Assembly (NCBI GenBank): GCA_021163805.1
Contig: JAGGTL010000022.1
Coordinates: forward strand, 1 to 14,049
Direction of reading: 5' to 3'
From: Candidatus Aenigmatarchaeota archaeon
GTDB taxonomy: Archaea > Aenigmatarchaeota > Aenigmatarchaeia > QMZS01
DNA: 14,049 nt
This document shows positions 1 through 5,725 of this stretch, piece after piece. Within the stretch, counting starts at the first letter, position 1. Each line of letters starts with the position of its first letter. The notes beneath the pieces are model-generated. The model was not told where the DNA came from. It was given only the letters and a program-made list of their open reading frames with translations, and made no database searches. The position numbers and the translations under genes are program-made.

Positions 1-10
1 CGAACTTGGA

Positions 11-223
11 ATGAAACTGGCTGGTTTGACCTGGGTGTTATTGACAATTATTCCAATCGTCGTCATTCCCGCTGCAATGTTTCTGCACGGGGAATTTTTA
101 ATATCTGGTGGAATAAGTTTAACCGGCTTTCTGGCGATAACGGTGGCAAATCAGTTCGGAAGAAAAAAAGGATGCGCGCAATGTAAAATGAGATACATTT
201 GCAAAGCAAGTGCTGCCAAGTGA
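11..223 (+). CDS. small membrane protein with C-terminal CxxCx5C motif (possibly 5'-truncated)
   Basis: Function not recognised. The 70 residues contain two hydrophobic segments (about 4-25 and 28-48), then a basic tail with Cys55, Cys58 and Cys64 in the spacing C-x2-C-x5-C. That is the spacing of the last three cysteines of the endonuclease III iron-sulfur loop encoded just downstream, so metal or Fe-S binding is conceivable but unproven. The frame stays open to the window edge (Glu-Leu-Gly precede the Met), so this may be the C-terminal end of a longer membrane protein. The ATG at 11 is only the first start visible. Its stop codon TGA shares one base with the ATG of the next gene (TGATG), which points to translational coupling. 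Base composition looks more GC-rich than in genes after 1265, as for its neighbour. Confidence 0.55.
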   Translation: MKLAGLTWVLLTIIPIVVIPAAMFLHGEFLISGGISLTGFLAITVANQFGRKKGCAQCKMRYICKASAAK

Positions 224-897
224 TGGGTATGGGAACAAAACTTCAAAAGATAGTGGAGATCCTATCAAAGAAATACGAAATTAACGAGTGGTGGGGAAAA
301 TACACCCCATTTGAAACATTGGTTAGTATAATCCTGTCCCAGAGAACATACTGGAAAAATGTGAGAACTGCCACTGAAAGATTTGGCGAGAGGTTTAACG
401 GCATTGAAGATGTGGCAAAGGCAAATGTGAAAGAAATTGAGAAAGTTATTAAACCAGCGGGTCTGTATAAGGTCAGAGCCAGAAGAATTAAAAATATCGC
501 CGAAGATTTGGTTGAAAAATGCGATGGAAAGTTAGATAAAATATTGAATCTTCCCTATGACGAGGCAAAGAAGAAACTTACCTCAATAAAGGGAATTGGG
601 CCGAAAACCGCGGATGTCTTTTTGATGGCGATTAAAGGAGAACAAGTTCTGCCCATCGATGTTCACATTTTCAGAATAATGAAAAGATTGGGAATAGCCG
701 ATGAAAGAGATAGTTATGAAAATTTGAAGGCAAAACTTGAAGCGGAGATACCTCCCAACCAGAGAATGAAGACTCATCTAATATTGATAGAATTTGGAAG
801 GCGAATTTGCAGAGCACGAAATCCCAAATGTGAAGAATGTCCGATCAAAAGATATTGCGAGGTTGGAAAATATGATTTTGCTGTACCAAACATATAA
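223..897 (+). CDS. nth: Endonuclease III (DNA glycosylase/AP lyase)
   Basis: Base-excision repair enzyme that removes oxidised pyrimidines and nicks the resulting abasic site. The helix-hairpin-helix motif KGIGPKTAD lies at residues 123-131, with the lysine (128) corresponding to the catalytic Lys of the family. The catalytic Asp follows at 146 in PIDVHIFR. The C-terminal [4Fe-4S] loop is intact: Cys196, 203, 206 and 212 in C-x6-C-x2-C-x5-C spacing. Length (224 residues) is normal. The frame extends upstream to a TTG at 199, but the ATG at 223 is preferred because it overlaps the preceding stop as TGATG; a second ATG lies at 229. The segment normally reading SAQATD in bacterial Nth is SQRTYWKN here, so this is a divergent archaeal variant and its substrate range is uncertain. 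Confidence 0.9.
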   Translation: MGMGTKLQKIVEILSKKYEINEWWGKYTPFETLVSIILSQRTYWKNVRTATERFGERFNGIEDVAKANVKEIEKVIKPAGLYKVRARRIKNIAEDLVEKCDGKLDKILNLPYDEAKKKLTSIKGIGPKTADVFLMAIKGEQVLPIDVHIFRIMKRLGIADERDSYENLKAKLEAEIPPNQRMKTHLILIEFGRRICRARNPKCEECPIKRYCEVGKYDFAVPNI

Positions 898-913
898 AAT
901 TTTGCGAATCCTC

Positions 914-946
914 GAAAATTAAAAATTTTCTTTCAGAGAAATTTTT
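914..946 (+). terminator. AT-rich hairpins after endonuclease III
   Basis: GAAAATT (914-920) and AATTTTC (924-930) form a perfect 7-bp inverted repeat with an AAA loop. The overlapping AAAAATTTTC (921-930) can alternatively pair, with one bulged T, with GAAATTTTT (938-946). The structures begin 17 bases after the nth stop and contain a T run at 942-946. They could mark the 3' end of the nth transcript; archaeal termination depends mainly on T runs, so this is a weak call. Confidence 0.25.
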
Positions 947-1060
947 ACCTTTCGGACGCCTAAACAGCGGATAAAAGATTTGTCATAATCGCCAAATTGA
1001 TATTGTCATCAACTCTTTTTATTCCTCTTATACTGCATTTTTCTTAATTTCACATAAAAA

Positions 1061-1244
1061 TGAACTTCACATCAGCTGCATTTGTAGGGACACCTTTGTT
1101 TCACGTGGAACTTTTTTGGTTCACTTTTTTAAAAATAAAATTTGAAGTCTTATGGGGTTCAAAAGCTAAAATATAGAAGTTCACGTGATTTCGACAGACA
1201 ACTTAGTTAATTTCAACAATTTCTCGTGAAGTTCACTTATGAAC
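1061..1244. promoter_or_regulatory. dyad cluster with one ORB-like element
   Basis: Elements seen: TGAACTTCAC (1061-1070); TTTCACGTGGAAC (1099-1111), which on the minus strand reads GTTCCACGTGAAACAAAGG and continues TGTCCC; GGTTCAC (1118-1124); GAAGTTCACGTGATTTC (1176-1192); the perfect dyad GTGAAGTTCAC (1226-1236); and GTTCA-N4-TGAAC (1231-1244). The first and fifth are a 10-bp inverted pair about 155 bases apart. The minus-strand 1078-1111 element has the layout of archaeal Orc1/Cdc6 origin recognition boxes: a short dyad followed by GAAAC, an A-rich spacer and a G string. An alternative is operators for a regulator of the RNase P operon. No orc1/cdc6 gene is in the window. Confidence 0.35.
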
Positions 1245-1264
1245 AAATATATTACAGATAAATT

Positions 1265-1960
1265 ATGGAACATAGATTTTATGATTTAAATGTGGCATTT
1301 TATAATGAACATTTATTGGAGAGAGCAGAATATCTTGGGCTTTCTGGAATTTGCATAGTTGCCCGCTCTACAGACAATATTGACGAATATTTGGAAAAAA
1401 TTAAAAAAATCAGAGAAGGAACAAAGATGGATGTAGTTACGGGAGTTTTAATTGAAGAAAAACCAAATAAAATTTTAGGTCTAGCGAAGACTCTCAGAAG
1501 AAAAGTAGAATTAATTCTGGTTTCGGGAGGAGATTATGAGACCAATAGAATGGCTTGTTCTTCCGATTATGTTGATATTCTTTGCCATCCCGAAAAAGGG
1601 AGAAAAGACCCAGGAGTAGACCACATTTGTTGCAGGGAAGCAAAAGAACACAATACAATAATTGAGCTAAATTTCAGAGAGTTAATCTCTGCGATTGGAA
1701 TGGAAAGAATAAGAGAGTTGAACAAAATGAAAGAAATTGTTAGATTATGCAATAAAACAAAAGCCAAATTTATTGTGAACTCCGGAGCAAAAAATATTTT
1801 TGAATTAAGAAGCGGGAGAGAATTATCCAGCTTATCTTTTTGTTCAGGAGCAAGTATGCAGGACGCTCTGATTGCAAACTCTGAAATCCCAGAAAAATTA
1901 ATTTCAATAAACAGAGAAAAATTAAAGCAACCAATTAAAGGTGTTGAATATGAAAGATAA
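1265..1960 (+). CDS. rnp3: RNase P protein subunit Rpp30
   Basis: Protein subunit of archaeal RNase P, which removes 5' leaders from precursor tRNAs; with Pop5 it supports the catalytic domain of the RNA. The 231 residues match the PHP/TIM-barrel Rpp30 family: an N-terminal YDLNV strand, and the signature VDILCHPEKGRKDPGVDH at residues 103-120 followed by A-x-E-H-N-T-I-I-E-L-N (about residues 124-135). The stop overlaps the start of the Pop5 gene by 11 bases, so the two partners are co-translated, which is the usual archaeal order. The ATG at 1265 is the first in frame after the 367-bp gap. This protein has no metal-binding histidine set of the enzymatic PHP family, as expected for Rpp30. Confidence 0.92.
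   Translation: MEHRFYDLNVAFYNEHLLERAEYLGLSGICIVARSTDNIDEYLEKIKKIREGTKMDVVTGVLIEEKPNKILGLAKTLRRKVELILVSGGDYETNRMACSSDYVDILCHPEKGRKDPGVDHICCREAKEHNTIIELNFRELISAIGMERIRELNKMKEIVRLCNKTKAKFIVNSGAKNIFELRSGRELSSLSFCSGASMQDALIANSEIPEKLISINREKLKQPIKGVEYER
1940..1943 (+). promoter_or_regulatory. Shine-Dalgarno GGTG for rnp2
   Basis: GGTG ends six bases before the ATG at 1950. It supports that ATG over the in-frame GTG at 1941, which forms part of the ribosome site itself. Visible Shine-Dalgarno sequences are rare in this window, and the ones seen sit mainly at internal operon genes. Confidence 0.5.
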
Positions 1961-2315
1961 AATCAAAACTCTTCCCTCTTCTTACCGAGAAAAGAAAAGA
2001 TATGTTGTTTTTGAAATAATATCTGACCAAAAAATAGAATTTGAGGAATTAATTAAATCTGTTTTTAATTACACTATAAATTTGATCGGAATTTTGGGAG
2101 TTGCGAAAACCAATTTCAGATTTATGTCTGATTTATATAATGAGAAAAAACAAATCTTTGTTTTAAGATGTCTGCCAAAGGATGTAGAATTAATCAGACT
2201 CTCAATGGCTCTTATCACAGAAATCAATGAAAAAAATGTCTGTATTCGATCTCTTGGAGTTACGGGAACAATAAAATCGGCGAGAAGGAAATATTTAGAT
2301 ATTTTGAAAACCTGA
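1950..2315 (+). CDS. rnp2: RNase P protein subunit Pop5 (Rpp14 family)
   Basis: Binding partner of Rpp30 in the RNase P holoenzyme; the Pop5-Rpp30 complex helps RNase P RNA cleave pre-tRNA. The family start LPSSYREKKRYVVFEI is visible at residues 8-23 and the C-terminal signature GVTGTIKSARRK at about 104-115. Length from ATG 1950 is 121 residues, normal for archaeal Pop5. The start overlaps the end of rnp3 by 11 bases and has a GGTG six bases upstream, so its translation probably depends on rnp3. The remaining subunits expected for a full enzyme (Rpp29, L7Ae and the RNA) are not in this window; Rpp21 is encoded at 12731. Confidence 0.9.
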   Translation: MKDKIKTLPSSYREKKRYVVFEIISDQKIEFEELIKSVFNYTINLIGILGVAKTNFRFMSDLYNEKKQIFVLRCLPKDVELIRLSMALITEINEKNVCIRSLGVTGTIKSARRKYLDILKT

Positions 2316-2466
2316 ATCAAATAGGTGGAGGAATAAGAAATTTTATTTGAAGAATTTAATATTTAAAATGTTCCGCAACTATTTCTATAAAAATTTCATT
2401 TTCCTTCCTTCCCCATCTTGCACAAATAACTTAATGCTCTCATTTAATTCTTTTACAGAATAAAAT

Positions 2467-2730
2467 ATGGAACTTACAGAAGAATTAAAGAAAGAAACAG
2501 AAAAATGGTTTAAAAAAATAAAGAAAGTTAAATTAATTGCAAAAAATGAAAAAGGTGAAGAATATAAGAAAAACATCGTAGCTTATACAGAGGATTCAAA
2601 ACATTTTTTTGAGAAAGGAGATTTTATCAGAGCATTTGAAGCCGTTATTTGGGCATGGGCTTTTCTCGAGATTTCACTTGATTTAAATCTTTTGGAAATA
2701 GAAAATTATGAAAGTAGAAAAATTACCTAA
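2467..2730 (+). CDS. DUF357 family protein
   Basis: An 87-residue archaeal protein of unknown function. The segment YTEDSKHFFEKGDFIRAFEA followed by VIWAWAFLEISLDL (about residues 40-74) is typical of the DUF357 family, a small all-helical archaeal family often found among information-processing genes. The first 25 residues are highly charged and probably helical. It is preceded by 151 bases that I read as non-coding; an AT-rich TTTAATATTTAAA at about 2355-2367 could be its TATA box, giving a leader of some 70 bases. Its last 23 bases overlap a 37-codon ORF, which in turn ends one base before ftsY, so the three genes form a probable operon. Confidence 0.8.
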   Translation: MELTEELKKETEKWFKKIKKVKLIAKNEKGEEYKKNIVAYTEDSKHFFEKGDFIRAFEAVIWAWAFLEISLDLNLLEIENYESRKIT

Positions 2731-2821
2731 AAAATTTTCATCATTTGAAGAAAATACGAAGATTGTTTTTTCTGAAGAATATATAAATCTTGCAAAAACA
2801 GAAAATTTAGAATATCAATAA
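2708..2821 (+). CDS. small ORF (37 residues) between DUF357 and ftsY
   Basis: Unrecognised small protein starting MKVEKLPKKFSSFEENTKIV and ending ENLEYQ. It starts inside the end of the DUF357 gene, in another frame, and stops at TAA 2819-2821, one base before the ftsY ATG at 2823. The composition (Lys and Glu rich, with a hydrophobic middle) resembles the real proteins around it, and it exactly fills what would otherwise be the only gap in the operon. That packing is the main argument for it being real. No domain or signal sequence is visible. It could instead be spurious coding in a short AT-rich spacer. Confidence 0.45.
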   Translation: MKVEKLPKKFSSFEENTKIVFSEEYINLAKTENLEYQ

Positions 2822-2822
2822 C

Positions 2823-3749
2823 ATGTTCAACTTTTTAAAAAAGACGGTTCAAAGATTAATAAAAAAACCTAAGGAAGAAAAGAAAAAAATAATTAAAGAA
2901 GAAAAGACGATAGAAAAAAAAGAGGGATTAAAAAAGAGAAAATTATTCTCAAGGAAAGTTTCTGAAAAAGATTTGGAAAAATTCAAAATGGAATTGATAA
3001 AGGCAAACGTTTCTTTTGATGTAGCGGAAGAGATTGTTGAAAAATTGAGAGATAAAGAAAGAAAAGATATTAAAAAGATTTTAGAGGGAATATTGCTAAA
3101 TTTATTAAAACAAAAAGAGATCGATTTGATTCATTTTGTTAAAGAGAAGATAAAAGAACGAGGTTGCTGCATTCTTCTGTTTTTTGGATTTAACGGATCT
3201 GGAAAAACAACAACAATTGCCAAAATTGGTTCTTTGATGATTAAGCAGAAGATTCCCGTTGTTTTTGCCGCGGGAGATACTTTTAGGGCGGCGGCAATTG
3301 AACAAATTTCAACTCATGCAAAGAAACTTGGAATAGATGTAGTAAAGCATAAATATGGTGGAGACCCCGCAGCCGTTGTTTTTGATGCAAAAAAACATGC
3401 AGAAACAATTAATGGCGTTGTCCTCGCAGATACTGCGGGAAGACTGCATTCTGATAAAAATCTCCTTGAAGAACTAAATAAAATTGTAAGAGTGAATAAG
3501 CCTGATTTAAAAATCCTTGTTCTCGATTCTTTGACTGGAAATGATATTTTGGAGCAGATAGAAAAATTTGGGAAAGTTGGTTTTGATGGATTAATTTTAA
3601 CAAAAGTTGATGTAAATGAAAAGGGGGGAGCAATCCTTTCAGTAAAACAGAAAACAGACAAGCCAATTCTATTTCTTGGAACGGGGCAGAAATACAAAGA
3701 TTTGGAGAAGTTTGATGCCGAAAAGATTGTTAAAAAAATACTGGAATAG
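2823..3749 (+). CDS. ftsY: Signal recognition particle receptor FtsY
   Basis: SRP receptor GTPase that docks ribosome-nascent chain complexes with SRP54 at the membrane for co-translational export. After a short very basic N-terminal tail (residues 1-45) come the helical N domain (about 46-110) and the G domain. G motifs: P-loop GFNGSGKTT 122-130, DTFRAAAIEQ 152-161, DTAGR 203-207, TKVD 260-263 and the closing GTGQKYKDLEKFD 286-298. TKVDVNEKGG matches FtsY rather than SRP54, and no M domain follows, which separates it from SRP54. At 308 residues it is a minimal FtsY without the long acidic A domain of many bacteria; membrane contact is probably through the lysine-rich N terminus. ATG 2823 follows the preceding small ORF by one base. 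Confidence 0.95.
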   Translation: MFNFLKKTVQRLIKKPKEEKKKIIKEEKTIEKKEGLKKRKLFSRKVSEKDLEKFKMELIKANVSFDVAEEIVEKLRDKERKDIKKILEGILLNLLKQKEIDLIHFVKEKIKERGCCILLFFGFNGSGKTTTIAKIGSLMIKQKIPVVFAAGDTFRAAAIEQISTHAKKLGIDVVKHKYGGDPAAVVFDAKKHAETINGVVLADTAGRLHSDKNLLEELNKIVRVNKPDLKILVLDSLTGNDILEQIEKFGKVGFDGLILTKVDVNEKGGAILSVKQKTDKPILFLGTGQKYKDLEKFDAEKIVKKILE

Positions 3750-3760
3750 TTGATGAAATC

Positions 3761-3780
3761 TTTCTTTTTTAAAAAGAAAA
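3761..3780. repeat. T/A palindrome before the zinc-ribbon gene
   Basis: TTTCTTTTT (3761-3769) and AAAAAGAAA (3771-3779) form a perfect 9-bp inverted repeat around one T, ending seven bases before the ATG at 3787. An almost identical element precedes the uS3 gene (9139-9161). It could be a T-run terminator for ftsY or a 5'-leader hairpin. Confidence 0.4.
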
Positions 3781-3786
3781 GGTTTT

Positions 3787-3909
3787 ATGGCGAAGAAATA
3801 TCAGTGCCTGAAATGCGGTTTTATTGGAAAACCTATAAAGATGGAACCCGCACAGCTTGTTTGTCCAAAATGTGGTTCTGTTCTGTTGAAAAAGTTGGAG
3901 AAAGAATAA
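3787..3909 (+). CDS. small zinc-ribbon protein (RpoP/Rpb12-like candidate)
   Basis: A 40-residue protein starting MAKKYQCLKCG with two CxxCG knuckles: Cys7/Cys10 (CLKC) and Cys26/Cys29 (CPKC). This is a complete zinc ribbon with a hydrophobic and basic tail (SVLLKKLEKE). Length, knuckle spacing and the pattern CPxCGSxxLxK resemble archaeal RNA polymerase subunit P (Rpb12), but the Arg usually found before the second knuckle is Val here and the basic C-terminal extension is short. It may therefore be another small ribosome- or transcription-associated zinc ribbon. It follows ftsY by 37 bases, and its TAA abuts the stop codon of the opposing membrane-protein gene with no spacing. A longer frame starting at 3753 overlaps it but breaks the cysteine pattern and is not real. 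Confidence 0.7.
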   Translation: MAKKYQCLKCGFIGKPIKMEPAQLVCPKCGSVLLKKLEKE

Positions 3910-4272
3910 CTATTTTTTATTTTCTTCCCTTTTCTCGCTTTCCTTTTTCTCTAATTTTTTAATTCTTCTCTCCAATTCTTTTTCTTTCTTTTTCTCACCG
4001 CCAAAAAGATTTACAAGGGATTTTCCTGCTTTTTCAATAACAGATAAACTGAGATAAATCGTGTATCCAAGGACTCCAAGATAGACAAATATCAGAATAG
4101 TTCCCATATTTAGTGGAAAACTGAAACCCAAATATTTTACCGCTATTATGGGAAAAATTGCAGAAATTCCGGCAATAAGCAAATATCTGAACAAAAGTTT
4201 AATTCCCTTATAAACTAAATAAATGAATATAGCTAACAGAATAATTAATCCAATAGTTGCTATATCAAGCAT
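3910..4272 (-). CDS. small membrane protein, BofA-like, with charged coiled tail
   Basis: 120 residues: hydrophobic segments at about 5-23, 28-50 and 57-78, then a Lys/Glu-rich helical tail (94-120) that looks like a short cytoplasmic coiled coil. The segment GFSFPLNMGTILIFVYLGVLG resembles the G-x-x-(I/F)-P-(I/L)-N-x-x-T signature of the BofA family (known from Bacillus sigma-K processing, also found in archaea without a known role). That match is by eye and tentative. The start overlaps the end of the PHP phosphoesterase gene by 13 bases, so the two are probably co-expressed. Confidence 0.65.
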   Translation of the reverse strand: MLDIATIGLIILLAIFIYLVYKGIKLLFRYLLIAGISAIFPIIAVKYLGFSFPLNMGTILIFVYLGVLGYTIYLSLSVIEKAGKSLVNLFGGEKKKEKELERRIKKLEKKESEKREENKK

Positions 4273-5099
4273 CTTGGGAAATTAATAAAAAAAGAATAAG
4301 TTACCGAACTTGTTAAAGATAAATAAGATAAAAGAGATATAGAAATCTTTGAGAAATATGTTTCTCTGCCAGAAAGATTCATAAGTTTTTTTGTGAGATA
4401 TCGTTTAAAAAATCTGTAATTTGTGTTTATATATTTCAAAGCATTGTTGTAATTCCTGTTTAATCTGGCCAGATACCAATCCGTTATCTCATTAACAGAA
4501 ACATATTCTCTTTTTAATCTTGTATTTCCCAATTTAATTTCCTTCAGTACCGAATCTATATCCGGATAAGAATTTACTTGCGTTACGCTTCTTCCAATCC
4601 ATTCTTTCTGGTGCGCGTCTGTCCCAGCAACAATGGGTTTACCAAATTTTTTTGCAAATCTGTATGCTCTTAAATTTGAAAATTTATCAAGACCCATCGC
4701 ATTAAATACTTCTATTGCGTCGGTAAATTTTGCCCATCCTCCAAGACCTTTTTTGGCTATATCAAAAGGATGAGGAGCAATTGTTATTCCTCCCTGCTGG
4801 TGAACTTTATCAATCGTTTCAAGAACATCTTGTTTTGGTTTTATCTCTTCCGTAATTCCAAGAGCAAGCAGATGTCCCTGCAAGGTTGAAATTTCTTCTC
4901 CTGGAATTATAACAAAATCATCAAATTTTAGTTTTTTAAGAGATTCAAAACTTTTAAGATTATTATGATCTGTAATTGCAATTCCGTCCAATCCCTTTCT
5001 TCTCGCTTCTTTAACCATCTCAATTGGAGAAACCAGATTCTCTTCTCCCAAAATAGCACCTTTTGAATGCCAGGAATGTGAATGCAGTTCCAATAACAT
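4260..5099 (-). CDS. PHP-domain metal-dependent phosphoesterase
   Basis: PHP-family hydrolase, 279 residues. The metal-binding set is complete: LHSHS (His6, His8), ITDHN (Asp44, His45), GEE (67-69), GHLLALGI (His76), APHPFD (His110) and AGTDAH (Asp161, His163). This places it with TrpH/YciV-like phosphoesterases that act on small phosphorylated substrates or nucleotide 3' phosphates; the real substrate is unknown. The catalytic domain covers about residues 1-190; the last 90 residues are a basic region and then a serine-rich hydrophobic stretch (about 245-279) that could associate with membrane. The gene is divergent from the HTH gene at 5226 across an AT-rich region and is followed by the membrane-protein gene with a 13-base overlap. 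No polymerase domain is attached. Confidence 0.88.
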   Translation of the reverse strand: MLLELHSHSWHSKGAILGEENLVSPIEMVKEARRKGLDGIAITDHNNLKSFESLKKLKFDDFVIIPGEEISTLQGHLLALGITEEIKPKQDVLETIDKVHQQGGITIAPHPFDIAKKGLGGWAKFTDAIEVFNAMGLDKFSNLRAYRFAKKFGKPIVAGTDAHQKEWIGRSVTQVNSYPDIDSVLKEIKLGNTRLKREYVSVNEITDWYLARLNRNYNNALKYINTNYRFFKRYLTKKLMNLSGRETYFSKISISLLSYLSLTSSVTYSFFINFPRCLI

Positions 5100-5178
5100 A
5101 AATATTAATTTATTTTAATGTTAAAATGCTTGATTTGTGTTTTATATATCCTATATTTTATTATTTTTTAAAACTTTC

Positions 5179-5186
5179 TATAAAAG
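5179..5186 (+). promoter_or_regulatory. TATA box for the HTH gene
   Basis: TATAAAAG in the divergent region between the PHP gene (minus) and the HTH gene (plus). The usual archaeal spacing of about 25 bases puts the start of transcription near 5208, leaving a leader of roughly 18 bases before the ATG at 5226. Confidence 0.5.
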
Positions 5187-5225
5187 AAATAGTAAATTAA
5201 AAATAATTATAATTATGTGGTAAAT

Positions 5226-5681
5226 ATGCCAACACCTAAAAACGATCCAGAGATACTGAAGGAATGGAAAGAATTAGAAAAAGAACTAGCAGAAAAAGGA
5301 TACTCAGAAAGAGGTATATGTAATCTAATAGCAGCTAAATATGGCGTCTCTTCCAGCACTGTTTATAATTGGTTAAATCCTGAGCATAAAGAAAAGGTTA
5401 ATGAATATCTGAACAACAGAAATAAAGTATTGAGGGATCTGGGAGGGACAATATTAGAGATTTTTAATTACGAATGTCCTGTCCCGGCAGATGAAATTTC
5501 TAAGAGAATAAAAGAAACGACTGGCGTAAGTGTTCCGTATGAAAAAATAAGAGAAACTATGGATCTGCTCATGGATAGGCTTGGTTGTAATTCACCTATA
5601 AATGAAGTTGGGAATGGCATTTATCAAATAAATAGAAATTCGCCTTATCGGAAAGTATGCAACGGATATGGCGAGAGTTAG
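5226..5681 (+). CDS. helix-turn-helix DNA-binding protein
   Basis: 151 residues, probably a transcription regulator. Residues 27-51 (start YSERGICNLIAAKYGVSSST, end VYNWL) form a clear helix-turn-helix of the homeodomain-like/transposase-repressor type. A second part (about 72-138), with PADEISKRIKETTGV and a glycine-containing turn GNGIYQIN, looks like a winged helix. The ATG at 5226 is preferred to the in-frame GTG at 5217, since GTGGT lies just upstream of it and may serve as ribosome site. A TATA box lies at 5179-5186. Transcription runs toward the tRNA gene that starts 44 bases after the stop. Its target is not known; the shared intergenic region with the PHP gene is the obvious place to look. 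Confidence 0.75.
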   Translation: MPTPKNDPEILKEWKELEKELAEKGYSERGICNLIAAKYGVSSSTVYNWLNPEHKEKVNEYLNNRNKVLRDLGGTILEIFNYECPVPADEISKRIKETTGVSVPYEKIRETMDLLMDRLGCNSPINEVGNGIYQINRNSPYRKVCNGYGES

Positions 5682-5699
5682 TAATAGACAAGGATAAGA

Positions 5700-5706
5700 T
5701 TTAAAT
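5700..5706 (+). promoter_or_regulatory. TATA box for tRNA-Ala
   Basis: TTTAAAT centred 23-24 bases upstream of the first base of the tRNA (5726), the expected archaeal TATA-to-start distance. The tRNA would therefore have almost no 5' leader. Confidence 0.5.
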
Positions 5707-5725
5707 GAATAAATTTGTAATTTAT

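Larger units (their letters stand above)
898..1264. other. 367-bp intergenic region with a cluster of dyads
   Basis: This is the only gap longer than 300 bases. I see no convincing reading frame or tRNA. The first part (914-946) holds AT-rich hairpins just after the endonuclease III stop. The second part (1061-1244) holds several related short dyads built on GTTCAC/GTGAAC and CACGTG, including one that resembles an archaeal origin recognition box. The last 20 bases are AT-rich and lead into the RNase P gene; a possible TATA-like AAATATAT lies at 1245-1252 but is too close to the ATG for a leaderless start. Confidence 0.6.

Noticed and set aside
898..1060. Structured RNA gene such as an RNase P or SRP RNA
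   Set aside because: No conserved cores of these RNAs are visible and the sequence is simple AT-rich DNA with small hairpins.
1061..1244. CRISPR array
   Set aside because: The repeated elements are short, in mixed orientation and unevenly spaced; there are no regular repeats or spacers and no cas genes.
2369..2464. 31-codon frame upstream of DUF357 and an overlapping minus-strand frame of 63 codons
   Set aside because: Both are low-complexity, Phe/Ser-rich readings of AT-rich DNA with no start signals or family features; the plus-strand DUF357 gene is clear.
3314..3697. 127-codon minus-strand frame inside ftsY
   Set aside because: Antisense shadow of the conserved FtsY G domain; composition is the complement of the real gene.
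3750..3962. 70-codon frame after ftsY (MMKSFFFKKKRFYGEE...)
   Set aside because: It breaks the double CxxC zinc ribbon encoded in the frame starting at 3787, begins in the T/A palindrome and runs into the opposing gene.
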